Counted from the first letter of the stretch, positions 10,869 through 18,502 are shown. The stretch: DNA of 19,458 nucleotides from CAZZKF01 sp964654995 (GCA_964654995.1 CAZZKF010000047.1:1-19458), one strand, 5' to 3'. Program-made: numbers and translations. The notes: generated by a model not told the origin, from the letters alone.

Positions 10869-12620
10869 TCAGTAGCCGACGGCGGCGGCGCCTTCGCGCC
10901 GGGGATCGGCGACGCCGTAAAATATGCCGTCTTTCCACTGAACCGATTCAGCCGCACCCAGGGCGCGGGAGGAATAGACGACCTTGTGCCCCATGGCTTC
11001 CAGCAGCCGCGCAGTATCGAGGCTGATGCCCGGCTCCAAGAGCAGCTTGTCGGGCAGCCACTGGTGATGAATGCGCGGCGCATAGGTGGCCGCCGCAATG
11101 TCCATGCCGTGGTCGACGACGTTGAGGATGATCTGAAGCACGGTCGTGATGATGCGCGGGCCACCCGGGCTTCCGGTCACCAGCCACGGGCGACCGTCCT
11201 TCAAGACGATGGTCGGGGTCATCGAGCTCAACGGGCGCTTGCCCGGCTCGACCGCATTGGCCTCACCGCCAGTGAGCCCGAAGGCGTTGGGCACCCCGGG
11301 GGCAGCGGCGAAATCGTCCATTTCGTTGTTCAGCAGAAAGCCGGCGCCTTCGACCATGACGCCGTTGCCGAAGCTGAAATTGAGTGTATAGGTGTTGGCC
11401 ACCGCATTGCCCCAGCGGTCAACCACCGAAAAATGCGTGGTATTGCGACTCTCGGGCATCGGTTCGAGGCCGGGCCGGATCTCACGTGACGGGCGTGCCC
11501 GATCAGTGGGGATGGTGGCCCGCAGCCGCGCAGCGTAGTCCTTGGAAATCAGGCGGGCAACCGGAACGGAGACGAAGTCCGGATCGCCGAGATACTTGCT
11601 GCGGTCGGCAAACGCCAGCTTCATGGTTTCGGTCATCAGGTGAAGGGTGGCCGCCGTGTTGGGCCCGAGATCGCGCAAACGAAAACCTTCCAGGATGTTG
11701 AGCATTTCGATCAGATGCACGCCGCCCGAGCTCGGCGGCGGCATCGAGGCAACCACAAACCCGCGGTAGCGCCCTATCACCGGCGCCCGCTCGACGGCCC
11801 GGTAGGCGGCCAGATCCGCGGCGGTGATCAGGCCGTGCTGGCGGCGCATCTCGGCCACCAGCTTGGCGGCAATCTCGCCCTTGTAGAAGGCATCGGCGCC
11901 GTCGCGGGCAATGGCCTTGAGGGTCGCCGCCAGGTCTTTCTGGACGAGGCGTTCGCCGGGGCGATAGAAGCTGCCGTCGGAGTGATAGAAGACCCGCGCC
12001 GCCGCCGGGTTCGGCTTCAGGCGCCGGGCAGCGCGTTCCAGCGCCCGGGCCAATGAATGGGTGACGATGATGCCCTCTGAAGCCAGCCGGATCGCCGGCG
12101 CCATCGCCTTCGCCCGCGACCAGGTGCCATAGTGCTCGAGCGCATAGAGCAGCCCGGCCACCGTTCCCGGCACGCCGGTCCCGACCACCGTGTAGCGCAG
12201 GCGCTGGACGTCGACATTGCCTTCACCGTCAAGAAAGATGTTGCGCTCGACTGCGCCGGGAGCGGTTTCGCGGTAATCGATGGCCAGCGTGCGCCCTTCG
12301 CCGGCGAGATGGACCAGCATGAAACCGCCGCCGCCGATATTGCCGGCCCGCGGCAGGGTCACCGCCAGCGCGAATCCCATGGCGACCGCGGCATCAACCG
12401 CGTTGCCGCCCTGGCGCAGGACATCGGCGCCGATGCGGCTGGCCACCGCCTCCTGGCTGGCGACCATGCCATGCTCGCCATAGACCGGGTGGAACAGCCG
12501 GTCGTAGGGAATGAGCGGACCATGCGCCTTATCCGGTGCCGGATTCTGGGCCCCGGCCACCCGGATATCGAAGGCCAGCAGGGTGACAAGAACGGCAACA
12601 ACAAGGGATTGAGCGCGCAT
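10869..12620 (-). CDS. ggt: Periplasmic gamma-glutamyltransferase
   Basis: A 583-residue Ntn-hydrolase precursor that cleaves glutathione and other gamma-glutamyl compounds. An N-terminal signal peptide (about 1-24, ending near VAGA-QN) places it in the periplasm. Self-cleavage should occur before T394 in NTTHFSVVD, which becomes the catalytic N-terminal threonine of the small subunit. Substrate-binding residues match E. coli Ggt: R117 (DYRET), the N-E-M-D-D segment near 432-436, S465-S466 (PLSSM), and the SPGGPRI glycines near 486-487. The ATG at 12620 is used because the longer reading would begin at a TTG one codon earlier; GAGAGG lies just upstream. The gene diverges from the DUF3891 gene across an AT-rich promoter region. 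Both chains and all visible active-site blocks are intact. Confidence 0.97.
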   Translation of the reverse strand: MRAQSLVVAVLVTLLAFDIRVAGAQNPAPDKAHGPLIPYDRLFHPVYGEHGMVASQEAVASRIGADVLRQGGNAVDAAVAMGFALAVTLPRAGNIGGGGFMLVHLAGEGRTLAIDYRETAPGAVERNIFLDGEGNVDVQRLRYTVVGTGVPGTVAGLLYALEHYGTWSRAKAMAPAIRLASEGIIVTHSLARALERAARRLKPNPAAARVFYHSDGSFYRPGERLVQKDLAATLKAIARDGADAFYKGEIAAKLVAEMRRQHGLITAADLAAYRAVERAPVIGRYRGFVVASMPPPSSGGVHLIEMLNILEGFRLRDLGPNTAATLHLMTETMKLAFADRSKYLGDPDFVSVPVARLISKDYAARLRATIPTDRARPSREIRPGLEPMPESRNTTHFSVVDRWGNAVANTYTLNFSFGNGVMVEGAGFLLNNEMDDFAAAPGVPNAFGLTGGEANAVEPGKRPLSSMTPTIVLKDGRPWLVTGSPGGPRIITTVLQIILNVVDHGMDIAAATYAPRIHHQWLPDKLLLEPGISLDTARLLEAMGHKVVYSSRALGAAESVQWKDGIFYGVADPRREGAAAVGY

Positions 12621-12675
12621 CAAGCCTCTCGCGACAGATTGTGGCCGGCAGGCTCGCAGAGTAGTGCAATCCTGG

Positions 12676-12721
12676 CTGACGAGCGCAAGATATATTTGCT
12701 AAAATAATCTAAATTACCGAC
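12676..12721. promoter_or_regulatory. AT-rich divergent promoter region between ggt and the DUF3891 gene
   Basis: The 121 nt between the two divergent starts contain an AT-rich core at about 12688-12718. For the plus strand, CTGACG (12676-12681) and TAAAAT (12700-12705) with an 18-nt spacer form a plausible promoter. On the minus strand TATATC and TAGATT are possible -10 elements for ggt. The matches are weak, and no operator-like symmetry of useful length was found. Confidence 0.35.
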
Positions 12722-12741
12722 AGCGAATCGCGGACGTGCGA

Positions 12742-13566
12742 ATGATCGTGCAGAGCGCGCCTCCGGGCGAGCCTCACTTTGTCATCACGATGAAAGATCA
12801 CACGGCCCTGGCCGGGACGTTTGCGCGCGCTTTCGGCAACGCCGACTTCGAGCCGGTGCAGCCGGCCGAGATCATGTACTTCCTGGTCGAGAACCACGAC
12901 CGCGGCTGGGACGCCTGGGATGAGGCCCCGAAGCTCGATCCGCTCACCCGCCTGCCCTACAGCCTCATCCGCACGCCCTTGGACGACCTGCTGAAGACCA
13001 ACGCCGGGTCACCGGATTTCTGTGAGCTGCACCACCCCTACTGCGGCCTGCTGTCCAGCATGCACACGATGGGCCTGTACAACGGCCGCTTCGGGCTGTC
13101 CGACCATGTGGCGCTGGACCATCTTGTCGAAGACGCCAAACCGGCGGTCAAATCGATGCTGGCCCGCGAGGCCGAGCGCCAGGACCGGCTCAAGGCCCGG
13201 CTGCTGAGCAATCCTGTCACCGCCCGCTGGCTGGAAGAGGCGCATCTGTTCCAGAACTACAAGCAGCTTCAGTTTTTCGACACGCTGGCGCTGTATTTCA
13301 ACCTCAATCACGCGAGCGAGCGCCAGATCGGCCAGTTCCCGCATGTGCCGCAGACTGCCCACCGCGACGTCGAGATCGAAATCACGCCGGCGGGCGACGA
13401 TTGCTATCGTCTGTCCCCTTGGCCATTTGCCGATGACGCGCTCGAGGTGTCCTTCCGCGGGCGTTATCTGCGCCCCCTGGCAGTCGACGACAACGCGGCC
13501 AATCTTGGTCAAGTGTTGAACGACGCCCCCGAAGCCGAACAGGTGGCACGGCTCGTCCCCGGTTAG
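12742..13566 (+). CDS. DUF3891 family protein
   Basis: A 274-residue cytoplasmic protein of unknown function without a signal peptide or membrane segment. The order of blocks fits DUF3891: MIV start, FVITMKDHTALAGTFARAFGN (about 13-33), ENHDRGWDAWDEAP-LDPLTRLPY (about 50-73), HHPYCGLLSSMHTMGLY (about 97-113), and the late RLSPWPF. H20, the H52-D53 pair, H97/H98 and H108 are spaced in a way that recalls metal-binding HD-type hydrolases; this is only a resemblance. ATG 12742 is preferred over the GTG two codons earlier because family members usually start MIV; neither has a strong SD. The stop overlaps the last bases of the convergent phosphatase gene. Confidence 0.82.
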   Translation: MIVQSAPPGEPHFVITMKDHTALAGTFARAFGNADFEPVQPAEIMYFLVENHDRGWDAWDEAPKLDPLTRLPYSLIRTPLDDLLKTNAGSPDFCELHHPYCGLLSSMHTMGLYNGRFGLSDHVALDHLVEDAKPAVKSMLAREAERQDRLKARLLSNPVTARWLEEAHLFQNYKQLQFFDTLALYFNLNHASERQIGQFPHVPQTAHRDVEIEITPAGDDCYRLSPWPFADDALEVSFRGRYLRPLAVDDNAANLGQVLNDAPEAEQVARLVPG

Positions 13567-15107
13567 GGTATCAGCCGAGCAGCGGCGGCCATGACATGAA
13601 ACACGACGTTCTGCTCGATCACCCCGCGCAGGCGATCGGCCATCGGCCCGCGGGCGTAGACCGGAACGTCGTCGCCGCTGTGGGTCTCGAACTCGAGCGG
13701 CACCGCCGCCGGTTGGCGAAAATCAAGCGCCTGTGGATCGCTGACGTCACCAGGCCGTGCCCCGCCATCCGCGCCGATCACCGCGCCGGGACCGTTGGCA
13801 TAGCCGAGGGTCGGATAGGGCCGGCCGTCGAGGGCGCGGGCCGGCACCGGCTCGCCATCGGCGTTTCGGGTGGCGACCAGCCCGAGGATCGGATTGCCGC
13901 GCGCCGCATAGCCGGCCATGGTGAGCGTGTGGGCATGGTCGGCGGTGACCACGATCAGGGTGTCTTTTTCCCGCGTCTGTTTGAGCGCCACCTCGACCGC
14001 GCGGGCGAACTCAACGGTTTCGATCAACGCCCGGGCGGCGTTGCCCTGATGATGGGCCCAGTCGATCTCGCCGCCTTCGACGAGCAGAAAGAAGCCCTTG
14101 CGCTGGCGCGACAGCAGCTCGATCGCCTTGGCGGTCATGGCGGACAGCGACGGCTGATCCGGCGCCTGGCGGCGGCGATCGGCCTCGAAGGCCATGCCGG
14201 CGGCCGCAAACAGGCCAAGGACGTGCCGGGCCGTGCCGACATCAAGGCCGGCAAGCTCGCTGGCCGTGGTGATCACCCGCCCTCCGGTGAAGCGATCCAG
14301 CCAGGCCCGGGTCAGATCGCGGCCGTCCGTCCGCAGCCCGGCGGGTGCCGGCAGAAACCGGCTTCGGCCGCCGCCCAGCACCACCTCGAGGCCGTCGCCA
14401 TAGGCAAATTCGACGAGCTGGCGGGCGATATCGACGCAACCTTCGGCACGCGCGGCGGCCGGTATGCGCGCGTCCACCACCCAGCCACGCTCCGGTACAT
14501 GGGCATAGGCCGCCGCCGGCGTGGCGTGGGTGACCGGCGTATTGGTGACGATGCCGGTGGCCATGCCGGCCGCCTCGGCAAGTTCGAGGAGCGAGCGCGC
14601 CATCGCACCTTTGGCCGAGGCGCAGTCGCCGCGCCGCGCCGCATCGGTCAGGCCGATCACCCCGCTGCGGGTCTTCACACCGGCAAGAAGCGCGGTTGCC
14701 GTGGCGGCTGAATCCGGCGTCTGCATATCGACGCTGTAGGTCTTGGCCAGCGCCAGATAGGGAAAGGTCTCGAAGCTGAGAAGATTGCCTTCGCCGGACC
14801 CGCCCGCCTGCTGGCCGGCATAGATGCGTGCCGCCGTCACCGTCGTCGCGCTCATGCCATCGCCGATGAACAGGATCAGATTGCGGGCGCGACTTCGAGC
14901 CTTCTTTCGGGTTTGCGCGTCCGCCAGCCACCCACGGCCGGACTGGTACCAGGCGTTGGTCGCCTGCGGCAGGTCGCCCGTCCCGCTTCGGGCCGGCGCC
15001 GTCCCGAGACCGAAGACAAGGGCGAAAATCACCACCACAGCGAGCGGCCCCGAATAGCAGCGGGCGACGTGATGAAACCGACCCGGCGGTTGTGACTGGG
15101 TGTGCAC
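13563..15107 (-). CDS. PhoA-type alkaline phosphatase (exported)
   Basis: A 514-residue metal-dependent phosphomonoesterase of the PhoA superfamily. From the GTG at 15107 there is a signal peptide with a hydrophobic core at about 21-38 (PLAVVVIFALVFGLGTAPA), pointing to the periplasm. Metal and catalytic blocks are all present: LFIGDGMS with D83, TPDSAATATALLAGVKT with nucleophile S133, LVEGGEIDWAHHQGN, VVTADHAHT and HSGDDVPVYARGP. GTG 15107 is chosen because a GGAGG lies 11 nt upstream and the signal peptide follows. An ATG at 15206 would put a long polar extension before the signal core and has no good SD. It supplies phosphate from organic esters; no clear Pho box was found upstream. It overlaps the DUF3891 gene tail to tail by 4 nt. 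Confidence 0.93.
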   Translation of the reverse strand: MHTQSQPPGRFHHVARCYSGPLAVVVIFALVFGLGTAPARSGTGDLPQATNAWYQSGRGWLADAQTRKKARSRARNLILFIGDGMSATTVTAARIYAGQQAGGSGEGNLLSFETFPYLALAKTYSVDMQTPDSAATATALLAGVKTRSGVIGLTDAARRGDCASAKGAMARSLLELAEAAGMATGIVTNTPVTHATPAAAYAHVPERGWVVDARIPAAARAEGCVDIARQLVEFAYGDGLEVVLGGGRSRFLPAPAGLRTDGRDLTRAWLDRFTGGRVITTASELAGLDVGTARHVLGLFAAAGMAFEADRRRQAPDQPSLSAMTAKAIELLSRQRKGFFLLVEGGEIDWAHHQGNAARALIETVEFARAVEVALKQTREKDTLIVVTADHAHTLTMAGYAARGNPILGLVATRNADGEPVPARALDGRPYPTLGYANGPGAVIGADGGARPGDVSDPQALDFRQPAAVPLEFETHSGDDVPVYARGPMADRLRGVIEQNVVFHVMAAAARLIP

Positions 15108-15118
15108 GGTATCCGTAT

Positions 15119-15123
15119 CCTCC
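15119..15123 (-). promoter_or_regulatory. Shine-Dalgarno that decides the phosphatase start
   Basis: GGAGG on the minus strand, 11 nt before the GTG at 15107. It is the only convincing ribosome-binding sequence between 15107 and the next in-frame ATG at 15206, and it places the signal peptide at the N-terminus. Confidence 0.5.
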
Positions 15124-15308
15124 GTGATCAGAAATTGCGACAGCGCGCTGATCCTAGTCCATTGCCGGCCGTTCGTAGCAGGCGAATCGCCCCCCGCAAC
15201 AATCATGATCCGACCGATACCATGAGTGTTATAGCGATCAGGGCATCGAGATGCTAAGCTGCCAGCCAAGACCCCCAACCAATGTTTTGGCTGCTACCCG
15301 GTACCGCA

Positions 15309-15740
15309 ATGGTTTCCCAACAGCCACTTTGGCAGAAGCTGCAGTTCCCCGACGGCATGCGCGTGCGGCTTGCGAACGCGCCGGAGGGCACCACGAACTG
15401 GCTTGGCGGCCTTCCAACAGAGGCGCGACGGCTTGATGAGAGCGCTGGCAAGCGCGATGCCGTTCTGGTCTTTATCGCCTCGCAGGCGGAGCGTGGCGGG
15501 ACGGCCAAAGAGGCCGTGCGGAGAATCCCCGAGAACAGGCCCTTGCGGGTTACCGATCCCAAGAAATCCTGTGGGATTCGCACGGATATTCCTCGCGATC
15601 AAGGCTGGGAGCCACTGGCGAATCGCGGTCTGCAGCCGCTGTGCGCGGTCAGCGCCAACGGCACATGGAGCGCTCTGCAGTTTCGTCCGCTGACCGCGGT
15701 CAGCGGTGCGCATCAAGCCCTGGAGCCGCACCATGGGTGA
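15309..15740 (+). CDS. Divergent DUF3052-like protein
   Basis: A 143-residue protein. The run KLQFPDGMRVRLANAPEG-(x)-LGGLP (about 11-35), DAVLVFIASQAE, DPKKSCGIRTDIPRDQGWEPL and the closing CAVSANGTWSALQFRP match the order of conserved blocks in DUF3052 proteins, small soluble proteins of unknown function. The usual 'LWVS(Y/W)PKK' reads LRVTDPKK and there is an extra residue before TWSAL, so this is a divergent member. About 17 residues after FRP are not part of the family pattern. An earlier in-frame ATG (15282) exists, but family alignment starts near M at 15309; neither has a strong SD. A 109-codon reading frame on the opposite strand (15254-15583) has no recognisable family. The gene could be weakly expressed or starting to decay. 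Confidence 0.65.
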   Translation: MVSQQPLWQKLQFPDGMRVRLANAPEGTTNWLGGLPTEARRLDESAGKRDAVLVFIASQAERGGTAKEAVRRIPENRPLRVTDPKKSCGIRTDIPRDQGWEPLANRGLQPLCAVSANGTWSALQFRPLTAVSGAHQALEPHHG

Positions 15741-15917
15741 TTCGACCCAAGCCATGGCACCCCCCCGGGAAATCGCCGCCCAGGCTCCCGACCCGGGGAG
15801 CGGTCGGCTACCGGTTATGCAGCAGATCGGCATTCGTTACCTGAGCAGTCTAATGGGTTTTGGGGGCCTTGCGGCCGGGGCAAAACGCCCGGGTGTAGAG
15901 GCCAGATTCGGGCACGT

Positions 15918-15931
15918 TTGACAAATATCAA
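15918..15931. promoter_or_regulatory. FNR/Dnr-like box upstream of the heme-copper oxidoreductase cluster
   Basis: TTGAC-AAAT-ATCAA at 15918-15931 differs from the FNR/Anr/Dnr consensus TTGAT-N4-ATCAA at one base, and that base (C) is tolerated in alphaproteobacterial FixK/Fnr sites. It lies 70 nt upstream of the first gene start (GTG 16001). A site centred about 41 nt upstream of a start near 15966 would suit class II activation, but no strong -10 is visible (TTCACT at 15954-15959 is the best candidate). Members of this regulator family respond to low oxygen or nitric oxide. The rest of 15741-16000 holds no gene I can support. Confidence 0.65.
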
Positions 15932-15988
15932 GGCAACCGTCACCGTCAACGTGTTCACTGATGGCGCCCGGGGTCGGGGGTGGAAAGC

Positions 15989-15995
15989 AAGGAGG
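15989..15995 (+). promoter_or_regulatory. Strong Shine-Dalgarno selecting the GTG at 16001
   Basis: AAGGAGG, complementary to the 16S rRNA tail, sits 5 nt before GTG 16001. It shows that the small subunit starts there rather than at the in-frame GTG at 15980, which would place this sequence inside the coding region. Confidence 0.75.
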
Positions 15996-16000
15996 AGACC

Positions 16001-16180
16001 GTGACTGACGAGCAACCTGCAACGGGCGAAACGCCGCCCGAGAGGCCTGAACACATTCCGTTCATGCAACGCCTTTTAGATAATCATTTCCTGCTTCTGT
16101 TTCTGGGGGTCGCACTCCCGGCGGTCCTTTATCTGATGTGGGGAGTTATGGAAGTGGCCAACATTCCGCTGGCCGAGTAA
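16001..16180 (+). CDS. Small single-helix subunit of the heme-copper oxidoreductase (subunit IIa-like)
   Basis: A 59-residue protein starting at GTG 16001 behind a near-perfect SD. A hydrophilic, Glu/Pro-rich N-terminus (about 1-28) is followed by one transmembrane helix (NHFLLLFLGVALPAVLYLMWGV, roughly residues 30-51) and a short tail. It stands 35 nt upstream of subunit II. In ba3-type oxidases a small one-helix subunit IIa (CbaD) is encoded directly before subunits II and I, the same order as here, and this position and topology are the basis of the call. Sequence identity to known IIa proteins is not obvious, and it could instead be an assembly factor. The gene is easily missed because of its size and GTG start. 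Confidence 0.65.
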   Translation: MTDEQPATGETPPERPEHIPFMQRLLDNHFLLLFLGVALPAVLYLMWGVMEVANIPLAE

Positions 16181-16215
16181 CCGGACGGGCAGACCGGTAA
16201 ACCTAGGGAGGCAAC

Positions 16216-16776
16216 ATGGCTATTTACCCTCCAAGCAAAAGGATTTGGTGGGACGAGCCGGTGGCGCGATCCGAGCTGGTATGGATTGCCATCGCGTTCG
16301 TCTGGGGCTTGGTGATGTTTTTCACCATGATCTACTGGCACGGGTTCGGCCAGCAGAACTTGTCCAACGAGGCCTATCGTACGACACCCGAAGCGTTCGC
16401 CGCCAAGGCCGAAGCGATGGTCGACGCCTACACCATCGGCGAGGAAGGCGACACCGGTTTCCCGGTGGTTCATCCGCCCCCCGGTGCTGACGTTTACATC
16501 ATCGCCCGGCAGTTCGAATGGTGGCCAGTGCTGGAACTGGAGAAGGGCAAGGAATACCGGCTGCATATTTCTTCCATGGATGTGCAGCACGGCTTTTCGC
16601 TTCAGCCCACCAACATCAATCTTCAGGTCCATCCGGGCTATGAAATGGTACTGACGATCACGCCCGACCGGGCAGGTGAGTACACCATCGTCTGCAACGA
16701 ATTCTGCGGCCTCGGTCACCATGTGATGGTCGGCCGCATACGGGTCGTCGAGGGCGGACAAGGGGGTGCAAAATGA
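16216..16776 (+). CDS. CuA-containing heme-copper oxidoreductase subunit II (CoxB/NorS-like)
   Basis: A 186-residue membrane-anchored electron-entry subunit. One N-terminal helix (about 21-42) is followed by a periplasmic cupredoxin domain. The complete CuA ligand set is present: H125 (MDVQHGFS), C160, E162, C164, H168 and M171 (CNEFCGLGHHVM), so it should take electrons from a cytochrome c or cupredoxin and pass them to subunit I. The short length and single anchor helix are typical of B-family (ba3-like) enzymes, not of the longer two-helix A-type subunit II. The start has GGGAGG four bases upstream. Its stop overlaps the start of subunit I (ATGA). In ammonia oxidisers the equivalent subunit of sNOR is NorS; applying that name here depends on the subunit I argument. 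Confidence 0.93.
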   Translation: MAIYPPSKRIWWDEPVARSELVWIAIAFVWGLVMFFTMIYWHGFGQQNLSNEAYRTTPEAFAAKAEAMVDAYTIGEEGDTGFPVVHPPPGADVYIIARQFEWWPVLELEKGKEYRLHISSMDVQHGFSLQPTNINLQVHPGYEMVLTITPDRAGEYTIVCNEFCGLGHHVMVGRIRVVEGGQGGAK

Positions 16777-18485
16777 CCATAAATCGGGAATTTCGAACCT
16801 GCCAGGCGACGGGGCTGAAAGTTCACCTGCCGGCTGAGGCCCTCATCAAGGCCAATGCCGTGGTGGCTATCGTGTTTCTGGCGATCGGCGGCACCTTCGG
16901 CCTGTTGGTGGCGCTGACCCGCTGGCCGGCGGTGCATCTGCTTCCGGCGGACTGGTTCTATCTGATATTGACCGCCCACGGGCTCGACGTGCTGATCGTC
17001 TGGATCATCTTTTTCGAAATGGCGGTGCTCTACTTCGCCTCGGCCATCCTGCTCGGCTCACGCCTGGCCACACCCTGGCTCGGCTGGGTCGCCTTCTGGA
17101 TGATGCTGATCGGCGCGGTGATGATCAATGTCGCGGTGCTGCAGGGCGGCTCCAGCGTCATGTTCACGTCCTATGTGCCATTGCAGGCGGCGCCCCATTT
17201 CTATCTGGGCTTCATCATCTTTGCCGTCGGTGCGCTGATCGGCTGCTTCATCTTTTTCGGCACCCTGGTCATCGCCAAGGATGAAAAGACCTATGATGGC
17301 TCGGTCCCTCTGGTTACCTTCGGGGCAATCACGGCGGCGATCATTGCCGTGTTCACCATCGTCTCGGGCGCGATCATCCTGATCCCGACCTTCCTGTGGT
17401 CGATAGGCCTGATCAGCAACATCGATCCCCTGATGTACAAGGTCGTGTGGTGGGGCATGGGGCATTCCTCGCAGCAGATCAACGTCTCGGCCCATGTGGC
17501 AATCTGGTACGCCATCGCCGCCCTGGTGCTGGGGGCCAAGCCATTGTCCGAAAAGGTCAGCCGCACCGCCTTCCTGCTGTACATCCTGTTCCTGCAACTG
17601 GCCAGCGCCCACCATCTGCTGGTGGAACCGGGGATCAGCTCGGAATGGAAGATCTTCAACACCTCCTACGCCATGTACCTGGCGGTGTTGGGCAGCATGA
17701 TCCACGGCATGACGGTGCCCGGCTCGATCGAGGCGGCGCAGCGCCGGCGCGGCTTTACCAAGGGCCTGTTCGAGTGGCTGCGCAAGGCGCCCTGGGGCAA
17801 TCCGGCGTTTGCCGGCATGTTCATGTCGCTGGTGCTGTTCGGTTTCCTGGGTGGCATTTCCGGCGTTATCCTGGGTACTGAGCAGCTCAACATCATCATG
17901 CACAACACGCTCTATGTGCCCGGGCATTTCCATGGCACCGTGGTGGCCGGAACGACGCTGGCGTTCATGGCGGTCACCTATCTGCTGATCCCGCTGATCT
18001 TCCGCAGGCAGGTGATCTGGCAGGGCCTCGCCAAGTGGCAGCCCTACCTGTTTGGCCTCGGTGTCGCCGGCATTTCGCTGTTCATGATGGGAGCCGGAAC
18101 CCTGGGTGTTCCGCGCCGGCACTGGGACATCACCTTTTCCGATGCCCTGATCGGGGCCGACTTCCCGGGCACCGCCTTCATGATGATGGGCCTGAATGGC
18201 TTGTCCGCGATCCTGGCGGCCATCGGCGGTCTGGCGTTCGTTCTCATCGTCGTCGGTTCGGTGCTGTTCGGCAAGCCTGTGGAAGGTGCTGAAATCTGGC
18301 CCAAGCTGGCAAGCGCCAATGGCCGTGGCGATGAGCCTTCCGCCCGGGCCGTCGGGCAGTACGGAAGCGAGGGTACGCTGGCGGTGCCTGGGACACTGGT
18401 CCTGGTCGGCGTCTTTTTCCTCAGCTTCGTGCTGTACTACTTCGTGAACTGGAAGTACCTGGCCGAAATCTGGCCGCTGAAATAG
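16773..18485 (+). CDS. B-family heme-copper subunit I lacking the active-site tyrosine; probable NO reductase (NorY/sNOR- or bNOR-like)
   Basis: A 570-residue integral membrane protein with about 13-14 helices. Metal ligands are intact: H69 and H387 for the low-spin heme; H231, H280 and H281 for the CuB/FeB site; and H385 for the high-spin heme (VPGHFH). The segments EWLRKAPWGNPAF, HNTLYVPGHFH and IDPLMYKVVWWGMGH resemble T. thermophilus ba3 (B family). At the CuB motif, oxidases read GHPxVY with Tyr four residues after His crosslinked to the next ligand; here it reads GHSSQQ, giving Gln235. The cbb3 alternative, Tyr six residues before the HH pair on helix VII, is also absent (Leu274; the nearest Tyr is 270). 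Heme-copper relatives lacking this tyrosine (sNOR, gNOR, eNOR, bNOR) are assigned as nitric oxide reductases. The ATG overlaps the subunit II stop by 4 nt, with AAGGGGG upstream. An O2-reducing role cannot be fully excluded. Confidence 0.9.
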   Translation: MTINREFRTCQATGLKVHLPAEALIKANAVVAIVFLAIGGTFGLLVALTRWPAVHLLPADWFYLILTAHGLDVLIVWIIFFEMAVLYFASAILLGSRLATPWLGWVAFWMMLIGAVMINVAVLQGGSSVMFTSYVPLQAAPHFYLGFIIFAVGALIGCFIFFGTLVIAKDEKTYDGSVPLVTFGAITAAIIAVFTIVSGAIILIPTFLWSIGLISNIDPLMYKVVWWGMGHSSQQINVSAHVAIWYAIAALVLGAKPLSEKVSRTAFLLYILFLQLASAHHLLVEPGISSEWKIFNTSYAMYLAVLGSMIHGMTVPGSIEAAQRRRGFTKGLFEWLRKAPWGNPAFAGMFMSLVLFGFLGGISGVILGTEQLNIIMHNTLYVPGHFHGTVVAGTTLAFMAVTYLLIPLIFRRQVIWQGLAKWQPYLFGLGVAGISLFMMGAGTLGVPRRHWDITFSDALIGADFPGTAFMMMGLNGLSAILAAIGGLAFVLIVVGSVLFGKPVEGAEIWPKLASANGRGDEPSARAVGQYGSEGTLAVPGTLVLVGVFFLSFVLYYFVNWKYLAEIWPLK

Positions 18486-18502
18486 CGGTCCTTGAGTCCG
18501 CC

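Noticed and set aside
9362..11164. Long minus-strand open frame across the decarboxylase and the ggt 3' end
   Set aside because: It runs antisense through two recognisable genes and has no domain signature; a high-GC shadow.
13596..14711. Plus-strand open frame antisense to the alkaline phosphatase
   Set aside because: The opposite strand carries every catalytic block of PhoA; this frame has none of any family.
15125..15150. Pho box candidate upstream of the alkaline phosphatase (CTGTCGC...CTGATC on the minus strand)
   Set aside because: The second half matches CTGTCAT poorly and the spacing is off; not enough to claim PhoB control.
15254..15583. 109-codon minus-strand frame opposite the DUF3052-like gene
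   Set aside because: No family resemblance or SD, whereas the plus strand matches ordered DUF3052 blocks.
15733..15921. Possible 62-residue protein between the DUF3052-like gene and the heme-copper cluster
   Set aside because: No SD, no recognisable motif, and it overlaps both the upstream stop and the FNR-like box; more likely non-coding.
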